The notes beneath the pieces are model-generated. The model had not been told where the DNA came from and made no database searches. It saw only the letters and a program-made list of their open reading frames with translations. A stretch of DNA of 64,000 nt from an uncultured Bacteroidales bacterium. GTDB lineage: Bacteria > Bacteroidota > Bacteroidia > Bacteroidales > Bacteroidaceae. Shown here piece by piece: positions 27,180-34,654 of this stretch. The DNA lies in contig CACWFY010000002.1 in the NCBI GenBank assembly GCA_902760345.1, positions 1 to 64,000 of the forward strand. Direction: 5' to 3'. Numbering within the stretch: position 1 is the first letter of the stretch; the number at the start of each line of letters is the position of its first letter. The position numbers and the translations under genes were made by a program.

Positions 27180-27187
27180 TACCTTTG
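27180..27187 (+). promoter_or_regulatory. -7 box of the symporter gene, adjacent to the start codon
   Basis: TACCTTTG is followed by only 8 bases before the ATG at 27196. This argues against the longer reading from 27166 and suggests an almost leaderless transcript. Confidence 0.5.
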
Positions 27188-27195
27188 CAGTCGTT

Positions 27196-28653
27196 ATGAC
27201 GATGATAGTAGTTGTTTTGGCGTATTTTTCGCTGTTGCTGGCCATTAGTAGGTGGACTGGACGGCGGGCGACAAACGAGACGTTCTATCGTGCCAACCGA
27301 CAGTCGCCGTGGTTTCTGGTGGCTTTTGGCATGGTGGGAGCCAGTATTTCCGGCATTACTTTCGTGTCGGTACCTGGCATGGTGAACAGCATCGGCATGA
27401 CTTATCTGCAGACGTGTCTGGGATTTATCGTTGGTTATCTGGTGATTGCTTTCGTGCTTCTGCCTTTGTACTATCGGTTGAATCTGACTACCATCTATAG
27501 TTATTTGGGACAGCGCATTGGGCGCAAGGCCTACAAAACGGGCGCCTCATTCTTTCTCTTGTCGAAGATGAGTGGTGCAGCTGTGCGTTTCTATGTGGTG
27601 TGTTGGATACTTATGACGTTAGGAGTGGATTCGACAGGTGTCAGACGCCCATCTGGTACGTTTGCTGATTATGTACTGTTTGCCGTCGTCGTTGTTGTAA
27701 TGACGTTGCTCATCTGGCTGTATACCCGACAGGGAGGCATCAAGACACTGGTTTGGACAGATACGCTGCAGACGGCCAGTCTGTTTGGTGCGCTACTCCT
27801 TATTATATATATAGTGATGGGCGAGTTGGACCTGTCTGTTGGCGATGCTGTGGCAACCATTCGCCATAGTGAACTCGCGAGAGTTTTTGTGATGGACGAT
27901 TGGGTGTCGAAGCAGTATTTCTGGAAACAGTTTCTGAGTGGTGCGTTCATTGCCATTGTGATGACGGGTTTGGATCAGGACATGATGCAGAAGAACCTGA
28001 CGTGCCGCTCGTTGCATGATGCACAGAAAGATATGTGTACCTACGGTGTGGCCTTTGTGCCTGCCAACTTGCTGTTCCTGTCGTTGGGCGTGTTGCTCAC
28101 GCTATGGTATCAGCGGCAAGGGATAGCCGTTCCTGCGGCCGGTGATAACTTGTTGCCTCAGTTTATTACGCAGACCTCTCATCTGTCGCCTCTCACCCCA
28201 ATCGTTTTCATGTTAGGCTTGGTGGCTGCTGCTTTCTCGAGTGCTGATTCAGCACTGACGGCGCTGACCACCAGCTATTGCGTGGATATCTGCGGACGTG
28301 CTGACGACGAGCGGCTGCGACGCAGGGTACACATTGGTATGGCGGTAGTATTTGTGGCGTTTATCTTATTGTTCAAAATACTAAACTCGACAAGTGTCAT
28401 CGATGCTGTGTATATCTTGTGCTCGTATACTTATGGCCCGTTGTTGGGACTCTTTGCCTTTGGTCTGCTGACCCGACGACAGGCCAACGACCGCGTCGTG
28501 CCGTATATCTGCGTGGCTTCGCCGGTGGTATGTTTTCTGTTAGATATGGTCGTAGGACATTTCACAGGATACAGCTTTGGCTACGAGCTTCTGATGCTCA
28601 ATGGCTTGCTGACATTTACGGGCTTGTGGCTTTCTGGCATTCGCAAGTCCTGA
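27196..28653 (+). CDS. Sodium:solute symporter family (SSS) transporter
   Basis: A 485-residue inner-membrane transporter with about 13 hydrophobic segments and the SSS signatures FYRANRQSPWFLVAFGMVGA near the N-terminus, SGITFVSVPG, and AAAFSSADSALTALTTSY in the sodium-site region. It would couple sodium entry to uptake of a small solute; substrate cannot be assigned. A loop around residue 330 (QTSHLSPLTPIV) is encoded by the ACCTCTCA-type micro-repeat at 28173-28199. It ends 4 bases before the convergent AraC-type regulator. Confidence 0.92.
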   Translation: MTMIVVVLAYFSLLLAISRWTGRRATNETFYRANRQSPWFLVAFGMVGASISGITFVSVPGMVNSIGMTYLQTCLGFIVGYLVIAFVLLPLYYRLNLTTIYSYLGQRIGRKAYKTGASFFLLSKMSGAAVRFYVVCWILMTLGVDSTGVRRPSGTFADYVLFAVVVVVMTLLIWLYTRQGGIKTLVWTDTLQTASLFGALLLIIYIVMGELDLSVGDAVATIRHSELARVFVMDDWVSKQYFWKQFLSGAFIAIVMTGLDQDMMQKNLTCRSLHDAQKDMCTYGVAFVPANLLFLSLGVLLTLWYQRQGIAVPAAGDNLLPQFITQTSHLSPLTPIVFMLGLVAAAFSSADSALTALTTSYCVDICGRADDERLRRRVHIGMAVVFVAFILLFKILNSTSVIDAVYILCSYTYGPLLGLFAFGLLTRRQANDRVVPYICVASPVVCFLLDMVVGHFTGYSFGYELLMLNGLLTFTGLWLSGIRKS

Positions 28654-28657
28654 CCTT

Positions 28658-29665
28658 TCATTTCTCACCTCTCACTTCTGCAAAATACTCCTTGGGTTGG
28701 GTGCCCATGACACGTTTGAAGGAGGTGGCGAAATATTTCGGGTCTTTGAAGCCTACCTGATAGGCAATGTCGCTGACGCGTAGGTCATGGTCCTCCTTAG
28801 CCAATTGGCAGGCTTTTTTTATGCGGATATCGCGTGAAAAGTCTGTCACACTCTTGCCCGTCAGCTTTCTGATCTTGTTATACAGCGTACTGACACTGCA
28901 TCCCATGTCAGAGGCAAAGGTGTCGCGGTCATAATCAGTATCCATCATGTGCTCGTTGATGCAGCGAATGGCTCGCTGTAAGAACTCGTGGTCTGCGCTG
29001 GGTGTTTCCTGTTTTATTTCTTCCAAATGCTCTTCGGTGACGGCAGCAGTTGTCGGCAACAGGGAAATAGGCTCATTTACGGGTATATTTCCTGGAATAT
29101 GGAATGGAGATGCGTTGACTTGCACCAGTTCGTAGTCTTCAAATGCTTCTTTGTTGATGGGCAGTTCGATAGTTATAGTGCAGCTGCCATACACTGTGTC
29201 GTCAGTTGTCAGGGTGCCGTGGTGCAGATGTATCAGTCTTAGCGTGTCGTCTGTCTCAGACGGCGGTGCAGTAATGCCGCTGTCAGTAAGGTTTATATTG
29301 ATGAAGTCATAAAACTTGCTAGTTGTGACGCTCAGTTGTATGCTGCCAGTGCGTTCCGTGTTTTTTGCTGAGGCTGTCAGTATACCCGTTACGATTTGGC
29401 TGACTACGTAGGTGTCAATCCATCCCATCATACTGTCTGGCGTGCACTTCACGCTGAATTGTATCTGATGGCGTTCCATTTGTGGGCGCATATGGTCGGC
29501 CGTCTTCTTGATGACGTCCATGATGTTGTTGTTGCTGACCATCAATCTGTGTTCGCTGACTGGTTGCATGTCAGATTTAAGCCTCGCTATTGTCCGTCTT
29601 AAATATAGACAATAGATGGCCAAAAGGGTGGCAATACCTGTCAATATAATGTTGTATGAGGTCAT
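28658..29665 (-). CDS. Membrane-anchored AraC-family regulator with degenerate HATPase-like domain
   Basis: A 335-residue protein with one N-terminal membrane span (about residues 4-22). A central region (about 45-175) resembles a histidine-kinase ATPase module in layout (IMDVIKKTADHMRPQMERH, GWIDTYVVSQIVTGILTASAKNT) but lacks clear N, G1 and G2 boxes. A C-terminal AraC DNA-binding domain follows (about 235-330, TFASDMGCSVSTLYNKIRKLTGK, IRIKKACQLAKEDHDLRVSDIAYQVGFKDPKYFATSFKRVMG). It reads like a hybrid two-component regulator that has lost its periplasmic sensor and receiver domain. The last residues (AEVRGEK) come from a CACCTCTCA micro-repeat. The target is unknown; the convergent symporter gene is a neighbour. 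Confidence 0.85.
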   Translation of the reverse strand: MTSYNIILTGIATLLAIYCLYLRRTIARLKSDMQPVSEHRLMVSNNNIMDVIKKTADHMRPQMERHQIQFSVKCTPDSMMGWIDTYVVSQIVTGILTASAKNTERTGSIQLSVTTSKFYDFININLTDSGITAPPSETDDTLRLIHLHHGTLTTDDTVYGSCTITIELPINKEAFEDYELVQVNASPFHIPGNIPVNEPISLLPTTAAVTEEHLEEIKQETPSADHEFLQRAIRCINEHMMDTDYDRDTFASDMGCSVSTLYNKIRKLTGKSVTDFSRDIRIKKACQLAKEDHDLRVSDIAYQVGFKDPKYFATSFKRVMGTQPKEYFAEVRGEK

Positions 29666-29685
29666 TTAATTGATGTTTTACGTTA

Positions 29686-29693
29686 CAAATGTA
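29686..29693 (-). promoter_or_regulatory. -7 box of the AraC-type regulator
   Basis: TACATTTG on the minus strand lies 20 bases before the ATG at 29665. Confidence 0.5.
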
Positions 29694-29851
29694 CATTTTT
29701 TACTTTAAAAATAGGTAATTTTGCGTGTTAATACGTGTTAAATTGGCTTATTTTAGTTTGAATATCGATATATTTTGTTTGTTTTTGCTCAAAATCACTA
29801 TAATTAAACCTTTATTAATGTTATGTAAACCTGTATTTGTTTTCTTTTGAC

Positions 29852-30010
29852 TATCTTTGCAACGGTGATAGAGATAAGCGTATTTCTTCACTGTTTCTTA
29901 AGAGCATGTTACTTTTAAGAAAATTATTGAGATTTTTAATGGTTAAGGTTTATGGTTGATTAATTTAGTTTTTACAAAAAAAGTCTCGCTGTGAAGCGAG
30001 GCTTTTTTTA
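29852..30010 (+). ncRNA. Orphan small transcription unit (sRNA or 17-codon ORF)
   Basis: A TATCTTTG promoter box at 29852-29859 and a strong terminator at 29983-30009 bracket about 140 bases with no normal gene. The only plausible coding content is a 17-codon ORF starting at 29907 (ATGTTACTTTTAAGAAAA...), giving a Leu-rich basic peptide beginning MLLLRKLLRFLMV. It may be a small RNA, a small membrane peptide gene, or both. I could not match it to a known RNA family. Confidence 0.5.
29983..30009 (+). terminator. Terminator of the orphan small transcript
   Basis: GTCTCGCT and AGCGAGGC pair around a GTGA loop, flanked by an A-run and seven Ts. It could also act on the minus strand downstream of trxB. 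Confidence 0.8.
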
Positions 30011-30023
30011 TTGTTTTGGATTC

Positions 30024-30068
30024 ATTGGGCTCATTGGCCTTATGGGGCTTGTAGGGCAAATGGGCTTA
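30024..30068. repeat. Degenerate 9-bp GGGC tandem array
   Basis: Five 9-base units (ATTGGGCTC, ATTGGCCTT, ATGGGGCTT, GTAGGGCAA, ATGGGCTTA) lie between the small-transcript terminator and the trxB stop. Confidence 0.6.
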
Positions 30069-30091
30069 TTTGCCGGCCCTGTGATGCGGCC

Positions 30092-31027
30092 CTATGCGTT
30101 ATTCAGCAGGAAGCGTTCGGCTTCTATGGCAGCCTGACAACCCGTTCCGGCAGCGCTGATGGCCTGTCGATAGGTGGGGTCTGCACAATCGCCTGCCACA
30201 AAGATGCCTGGTAGCTTGGTGCGCGGTGTGCCGTCAATCTTCTTCAGATAGCCAGTCTCATCGGTGTCGAGCCACTGCTTGAAGATATCTGTGTTGGGCT
30301 TATGTCCAATAGCCAGGAAGAATCCGTCAATCTGAATGTCCACCAGTTGTTCATCGGCTTCACCCTTGCGCTTGACCAAATGAGCGCCTTCTACGCCGTT
30401 TTCACCAAACAGTCCGAGAGTGTTATGCTCAAAGAGGATCTCGATGTTCTCGGCGGCCATTACGCGGTCTTGCATGACCTTTGAAGCGCGTAGGTAGTTT
30501 TTACGCACGATAAGGTACACCTTTTTACATAGTCCGCTCAGGTAGAGCGCGTCTTCGCAGGCAGTGTCGCCTCCGCCTACCACGGCTACGGTCTTTTTGC
30601 GATAGAAGAATCCGTCGCAGGTGGCGCAGGCGCTGACGCCCTGTCCGTTGTATTTGCGCTCGTCGTCCAGTCCCAAGTACTTGGCAGAGGCTCCCGTGGC
30701 GATAATGACCGTGTCGGCCTCTATCTCGTTACCGGCATCGTCCCAAAGACGGTAGGGTCTGGTAGAGAAGTCGACGCGTGTGATCTCGCCGTCGCGAATG
30801 TCAGTGCCGAAGCGCTCGGCCTGCTCTCTCAGATCCATCATCATCTGGTTGCCGTCAACCCCCTGTGGGTATCCAGGGAAGTTTTCCACTTCGGTGGTCT
30901 GTGTCAGCTGGCCTCCGGGCTGCAGTCCACTGTATTCCACGGGTTGCAGATTAGCGCGGCTGGCATAGATGGCAGCGGTATATCCGGCAGGACCGCTACC
31001 TATAATCAAACATTTTACGTGTTCCAT
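30092..31027 (-). CDS. trxB: Thioredoxin-disulfide reductase
   Basis: An FAD/NADPH-dependent reductase of 311 residues that keeps thioredoxin reduced. It shows GSGPAGYTAAIYASRA (FAD dinucleotide fold) at the N-terminus, the redox-active C-A-T-C in SACATCDGFFY (about residue 137), GGGDTACEDALYL (NADPH fold) and GIFVAGDCADPTYRQ (second FAD motif). Length is typical for low-molecular-weight bacterial TrxB. Its ATG overlaps the gpx stop by one base, so the two form an antioxidant operon driven from 31636-31667. Confidence 0.96.
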   Translation of the reverse strand: MEHVKCLIIGSGPAGYTAAIYASRANLQPVEYSGLQPGGQLTQTTEVENFPGYPQGVDGNQMMMDLREQAERFGTDIRDGEITRVDFSTRPYRLWDDAGNEIEADTVIIATGASAKYLGLDDERKYNGQGVSACATCDGFFYRKKTVAVVGGGDTACEDALYLSGLCKKVYLIVRKNYLRASKVMQDRVMAAENIEILFEHNTLGLFGENGVEGAHLVKRKGEADEQLVDIQIDGFFLAIGHKPNTDIFKQWLDTDETGYLKKIDGTPRTKLPGIFVAGDCADPTYRQAISAAGTGCQAAIEAERFLLNNA

Positions 31028-31578
31028 TATTTCAGCAGTTCTTCTATTTGCTTTGCAATGTTCTCGATTTTCTCGGTTGGTTCAAAGCGTGCGACAACCT
31101 GTCCCTTCTTGTTAATCAGGAATTTGGTGAAGTTCCACTTGATGTCAGCCTTCGTCTTGTAGTCGGGGTCGGCCTTGCCCAGCATGTCATCCAGAATGTG
31201 GGCAATGGGGTGTTCCATATCCCAGCCAGCGAAACCTTTCTGCTCCTGCAGGAACTTAAACAGCGGTTCAGCTTCGTCACCATTGACCTTCACCTTCTTG
31301 AAGCGTGGAAAATCAGTGCCGAAGTTTAGCTTACAGAACTCATGGATGCTCTCGTCTGTGCCAGGAGCCTGCTGACCGAACTGGTTGCAGGGGAAATCCA
31401 GAATCTCGAAACCCTCACCGTGGTATTTCTTGTACAGTTCCTCCAACTCGTCGTACTGCGGCGTGAATCCGCACTTGGTAGCCGTGTTGACAATCAGCAG
31501 TACCTCGTTAGCATACTCTTTCAGTGATACATCCTTACCTTTTCTGTCTTTGACAGTGTAGTCGTAAATGGTCTTCAT
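31027..31578 (-). CDS. Glutathione peroxidase-family thiol peroxidase
   Basis: A 183-residue thioredoxin-fold peroxidase. The peroxidatic Cys lies in NTATKCGFTPQYDELEEL, where animal enzymes have selenocysteine. The Gln in FPCNQFGQQAPG and Trp/Asn in IKWNFTKFLINKKG complete the catalytic set, and the Cys in FPCNQF is the candidate resolving residue. Cys forms of this family are usually reduced by thioredoxin, which agrees with the coupling to trxB. The start at 31578 (MKTIYDY) is chosen because the promoter box at 31636-31643 would lie inside a longer reading. Confidence 0.93.
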   Translation of the reverse strand: MKTIYDYTVKDRKGKDVSLKEYANEVLLIVNTATKCGFTPQYDELEELYKKYHGEGFEILDFPCNQFGQQAPGTDESIHEFCKLNFGTDFPRFKKVKVNGDEAEPLFKFLQEQKGFAGWDMEHPIAHILDDMLGKADPDYKTKADIKWNFTKFLINKKGQVVARFEPTEKIENIAKQIEELLK

Positions 31579-31635
31579 TGTGTTGATTTGTTGTAATATT
31601 ATAAATAAAATAAAAGTCGTACCATTGCTTGACAG

Positions 31636-31667
31636 CAAAGATACGACTTTTCTGTGGGAAAACCAAA
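31636..31667 (-). promoter_or_regulatory. gpx-trxB promoter
   Basis: On the minus strand TTTG (31664-31667), 20 bases, then TATCTTTG (31636-31643) matches the Bacteroidetes consensus well. The start codon lies 57 bases downstream. Confidence 0.7.
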
Positions 31668-31682
31668 GGTTTTACATTTTTT

Positions 31683-32657
31683 TTATTGAAGTTTACCATC
31701 CCAGTCACTGGCAGAATATGATTTCTCCACTCTATCCTGTATATCTTTAGGGAGATTACAGAAGAAGTCATAGCCAGTTAGCTTTTCCAAATCATCTATA
31801 CTTTTAGCGCAAGTTGACAATACTTTTTTGCTTGAATAGCTGCTCTCGTGTTTCATCCAGAAGCCAATAGCATGGTATTCGTTGCCTTTTTTACTAAGTA
31901 ATGCCACAAAGAAATAGCTTGGTACCGGGATTTTATTTATGCCACTACCAATATACTTTGAATTCGAATCAACAATACCTCCTTTACAAACGTATATGGT
32001 ATCCACATTGTCGGCCCATGTGCGCATCTTGCGTTCTATTTGGTACCAGGGGCTGTATTCTGCAGGGGTACTGTTGTCACTGCCATTGAAAGGCTTGGTT
32101 TGTGGCTGCATGTTTGTCATGAAGAAAGTCTGGTAATTAGCTTCTGTGGCACGCTGGCGATCTGCTGACGGACAGATGTGTCCATGGTCATAGCCAGAGT
32201 TTTTATAGGAATCTACAGTAAATTGGTATTTGGAATCAAGCATGGGGTCATTGGGATATTGACTGTCGGCTGTCAGGTTTTTGCCGTTTTTCACTTCGTA
32301 CCTAGATACGTTATAGCTGGGGGTGCTACTTGATATAACATCACGATATGCCTTGTAGCAGGTCCAGTGCTGGGTGTGCTTGTTGATGTCCCATTCAACG
32401 CTATAGTTTATGCCTTCTTTTTTTTGCATGTCATTTAATGTTGCTTTGTGGACAAGAACTACACAGCCACTTTCTGCCAGTGCGGGAAATTCTATGTTAT
32501 TCTGAGCCTCTACTGGTCCATTCATCTGGCGTGGATCTGTATCAACAGGAATAGGCGTCTTCTTTGGTTCTAAATTGTACGGATTGTCGTCATCACCGCC
32601 ACACGCTACAAACAATACGAGTAACATGGCGGGTAGTAGTGATAGTAGTCGTTTCAT
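31683..32657 (-). CDS. DNA/RNA non-specific endonuclease lipoprotein
   Basis: A 324-residue secreted nuclease of the beta-beta-alpha-Me (NUC1/NucA) family. The signal peptide ends LLVLFVAC, making it a lipoprotein with an acidic GGDDD after the Cys. The catalytic region has YDHGHICPSADR, the counterpart of the DRGH motif with His as general base, followed by TNMQPQTKPFN holding the metal-binding Asn. A typical member reads DRGH, so Arg is His here. It would hydrolyse extracellular DNA and RNA. No promoter box was found just upstream; a hairpin at 32701-32742 separates it from rpmE. Confidence 0.9.
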   Translation of the reverse strand: MKRLLSLLPAMLLVLFVACGGDDDNPYNLEPKKTPIPVDTDPRQMNGPVEAQNNIEFPALAESGCVVLVHKATLNDMQKKEGINYSVEWDINKHTQHWTCYKAYRDVISSSTPSYNVSRYEVKNGKNLTADSQYPNDPMLDSKYQFTVDSYKNSGYDHGHICPSADRQRATEANYQTFFMTNMQPQTKPFNGSDNSTPAEYSPWYQIERKMRTWADNVDTIYVCKGGIVDSNSKYIGSGINKIPVPSYFFVALLSKKGNEYHAIGFWMKHESSYSSKKVLSTCAKSIDDLEKLTGYDFFCNLPKDIQDRVEKSYSASDWDGKLQ

Positions 32658-32700
32658 AGTTTAAAAGATTTAAGTTAGTGTAGTCGTTTTTTAAAATCGT

Positions 32701-32742
32701 AAAGGCGCGGACAAGGCATATGCAACTACCCTGTACGCGCCT
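32701..32742 (-). terminator. Hairpin between rpmE and the nuclease gene
   Basis: AAGGCGCG (32701-32708) and CGCGCCTT (32735-32742) are exact inverted repeats around a 26-base loop. The T-run on the minus strand is weak, so it may be an attenuating structure and not a full terminator. Confidence 0.5.
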
Positions 32743-32771
32743 TCAAAGTCTTTGTTCGGCGTGAAATGTAT

Positions 32772-33026
32772 TTATTTCTTCGCAGCCTTACCGTAGCGGC
32801 TCATGAACTTGTCGACGCGACCAGCGGTGTCGACGAGCTTGCTCTTACCAGTATAGAACGGGTGAGAAGTGCTCGAAATTTCAATCTTTACCACAGGGTA
32901 AGTTTCGCCTTCGAACTCTACGGTGTCATTAGTCTTTGCGGTAGAGCGCGAGAGGAACATATCGCCGTTGGACATGTCCTTAAACACGACGGGGCGATAG
33001 TTTTCTGGATGAATACCTTTTTTCAT
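32772..33026 (-). CDS. rpmE2: 50S ribosomal protein L31 type B
   Basis: An 84-residue ribosomal protein. The sequence [18 protein letters not shown], followed by the conserved [11 protein letters not shown] and [10 protein letters not shown], is characteristic of L31. It lacks the CxxC zinc ligands of the type A form, so it is the zinc-independent type. It has its own promoter (33069-33076). Confidence 0.96.
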   Translation of the reverse strand: MKKGIHPENYRPVVFKDMSNGDMFLSRSTAKTNDTVEFEGETYPVVKIEISSTSHPFYTGKSKLVDTAGRVDKFMSRYGKAAKK

Positions 33027-33068
33027 TTTTACTTGTTAATTATTATTGTTATATACACTTTGAGGGTG

Positions 33069-33076
33069 CAAAGGTA
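33069..33076 (-). promoter_or_regulatory. -7 box of rpmE
   Basis: TACCTTTG on the minus strand lies 42 bases before the ATG at 33026. Confidence 0.6.
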
Positions 33077-33087
33077 CGATTTTTTTT

Positions 33088-34176
33088 TTATTCCTCCAAA
33101 TCTTTTGTCGCTTTTTTGTTTTGATGCTGTTGCGTAATCGTCTCTACCAGTCTGTTTAGTTCCAGGCATTGTTCACGTGAGATAGTGCGGCGTTGCATGT
33201 GATATTGCCACGGGCTTACCTGTAGCAGACGGCCATCAGAGCAGGCGTCGAACGATTCTCCAGAAGGCTTGTACAGAGTAGGGAACCCATTCTCACGAAC
33301 CCAAATGAGTCGGTAGCCTCGGTTCATGGCTTCACGCATGACCTCCTTCTCGCGAGTGGCAATAGAGGCGCTCACCAAGACACCGCCTCTCTCTCCGCAA
33401 GCGAGCCACTTCCGCTTGTAGTCTGCATACTCCTCGTCGCTGTAGGCCCTGTGGACGATGACTGCCGCCATATCTGGGATATCCAGAAGAAAGCTGTTGC
33501 CTACTATCTGGCAGTGCCATTCTGCAATGTCAGTATAGTGCATGGTGGTGAAATAGTCAGGATGCTGTCGCTTGATAGCCAGACGTCGAGGGTTGTCGTC
33601 TAAGTAGTGGATCCAGTTGTCGAGCTGCCCGTCTTCGAGTAGTATCTGGTCGTTGTAGCCACTCTCGAAGAGTGGAGGGCACGCAGCAGACTCACCCGCA
33701 GCTGACACTGCAGGAGTGGTGGAGGTGGAAGGGACGGCAGCTACAACTCCCTGCTCATCAGGGCAGGGTCTCTTCATATGCCACCACGCTCGAGAGCAGC
33801 CCCCCTTAAAACCAGCTACAACCTGCCCCAGATGCTTCCCGTCCGGCATGTCCTCCTTTACTCTCACGATCATGTGGATATGGTCGGGCATGATGCAGAG
33901 CTTCCAGACCTCGACCATCTTATAGAAAGCGGGTATCTTCTGCACCTCTTCCTCGATGATCGTCTTTCCGAGTGCAGACAGCTCTACGTGTGCGCTCATC
34001 TCCTGTGTGGGCATCGCCAATCTGCCCAGCACGGGCAATCGCCCGTCGACCACCAGTGTCAGCATGTAGGTGCCTTTACGGTGATAGTTATGCCATGGCT
34101 TACGACGTTTCATGTGATGTTGCGTCTCTTCAACTTTTACGCCCGCCTTGATGGCTTCTTCTCTTGTTCTGGACAT
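33088..34176 (-). CDS. Y1 (HUH) transposase of RAYT/IS200-like type with extra C-terminal domain
   Basis: A 362-residue protein. Residues about 25-215 form an IS200/REP-associated tyrosine transposase domain, with the HUH pair in IMPDHIHMIVRV and the likely catalytic Tyr in ESGYNDQILLEDGQL, followed by WIHYLDDNPRRLAIKRQHPDYF. A Ser/Thr/Ala/Pro linker splits the domain. Residues about 225-335 (GNSFLLDIPDMAAVIVHRAY, GGVLVSASIATREKEVMREAM, YRLIWVRENGF, SFDACSDGRLLQVSPWQYH) are not part of usual RAYTs and resemble a DprA/LOG-like Rossmann fold, by eye only. RAYTs act at REP hairpins, and REP-like palindromes lie just upstream (34260-34560). The gene is single copy with its own promoter and shows no IS ends. 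Confidence 0.82.
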   Translation of the reverse strand: MSRTREEAIKAGVKVEETQHHMKRRKPWHNYHRKGTYMLTLVVDGRLPVLGRLAMPTQEMSAHVELSALGKTIIEEEVQKIPAFYKMVEVWKLCIMPDHIHMIVRVKEDMPDGKHLGQVVAGFKGGCSRAWWHMKRPCPDEQGVVAAVPSTSTTPAVSAAGESAACPPLFESGYNDQILLEDGQLDNWIHYLDDNPRRLAIKRQHPDYFTTMHYTDIAEWHCQIVGNSFLLDIPDMAAVIVHRAYSDEEYADYKRKWLACGERGGVLVSASIATREKEVMREAMNRGYRLIWVRENGFPTLYKPSGESFDACSDGRLLQVSPWQYHMQRRTISREQCLELNRLVETITQQHQNKKATKDLEE

Positions 34177-34201
34177 AATGTTTAGTGGATGCTGTGTATT
34201 G

Positions 34202-34209
34202 CAAAGATA
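34202..34209 (-). promoter_or_regulatory. -7 box of the Y1 transposase gene
   Basis: TATCTTTG on the minus strand followed by GC lies 25 bases before the ATG at 34176. Confidence 0.55.
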
Positions 34210-34259
34210 CGATATATTTTATATTATTCCAAACAATCATCCTATTTTTTTGCGGAGCG

Positions 34260-34560
34260 AAATTGAAGTTACGTATGAACATCATTGAAGTCGTAGATTA
34301 ACACTGTTAAAGTGGGACTTCAACAGCATTGAAGTCGTACCTTGAATACATAGGAATGACACTTTGAAAACTATGTTTTCACGACTTCAAAACTACGTTT
34401 TCACGCGGTGAAAACATAGTATTCACGACGTGAAAGTGCCGCTTTCGCGGAGTATATCCTTAGGTGCAGGTTTCAGTGTAGGTTTCAGTGTAGGAAATTT
34501 TAGCGTAACTTGCTGATAGTCAACAGCAAGTGTAGGAAATGCAGGAAATGTGAGTTTTTT
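34260..34560. repeat. REP-like palindromic repeat region
   Basis: This non-coding stretch is dense in related palindromes. CATTGAAGTCGTA occurs twice (34283-34295 and 34327-34339). CTATGTTTTCAC (34371-34382) pairs exactly with GTGAAAACATAG (34408-34419), and CTACGTTTTCAC (34393-34404) pairs with the same arm with one mismatch and a GCG loop. Then TTCAC-GAC-GTGAA follows. GGTTTCAGTGTA is a direct repeat near 34469-34492, and ACTTGCTG / CAGCAAGT form a further hairpin (34508-34531). No gene is present. Confidence 0.65.
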
Positions 34561-34581
34561 TGTATTATACCTTATATATAA

Positions 34582-34620
34582 AAAAAGGCTGCACGCCCGA
34601 GGGTGGGGTGCAGCCTTTTT
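34582..34620. terminator. Terminator downstream of the OB-fold lipoprotein gene
   Basis: AAAAAGGCTGCAC and GTGCAGCCTTTTT pair perfectly around a G/C-rich loop. It lies 35 bases after the stop of the minus-strand gene and can work in either direction. Confidence 0.8.
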
Positions 34621-34654
34621 GTCGTGTTTATATGAAGGAACAATTCCTTTGTTA

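Noticed and set aside
29907..29960. Identification of the 17-codon ORF as a known small protein family
   Set aside because: The Leu-rich sequence does not match any small Bacteroidetes protein I can recall with confidence, so no name was given.
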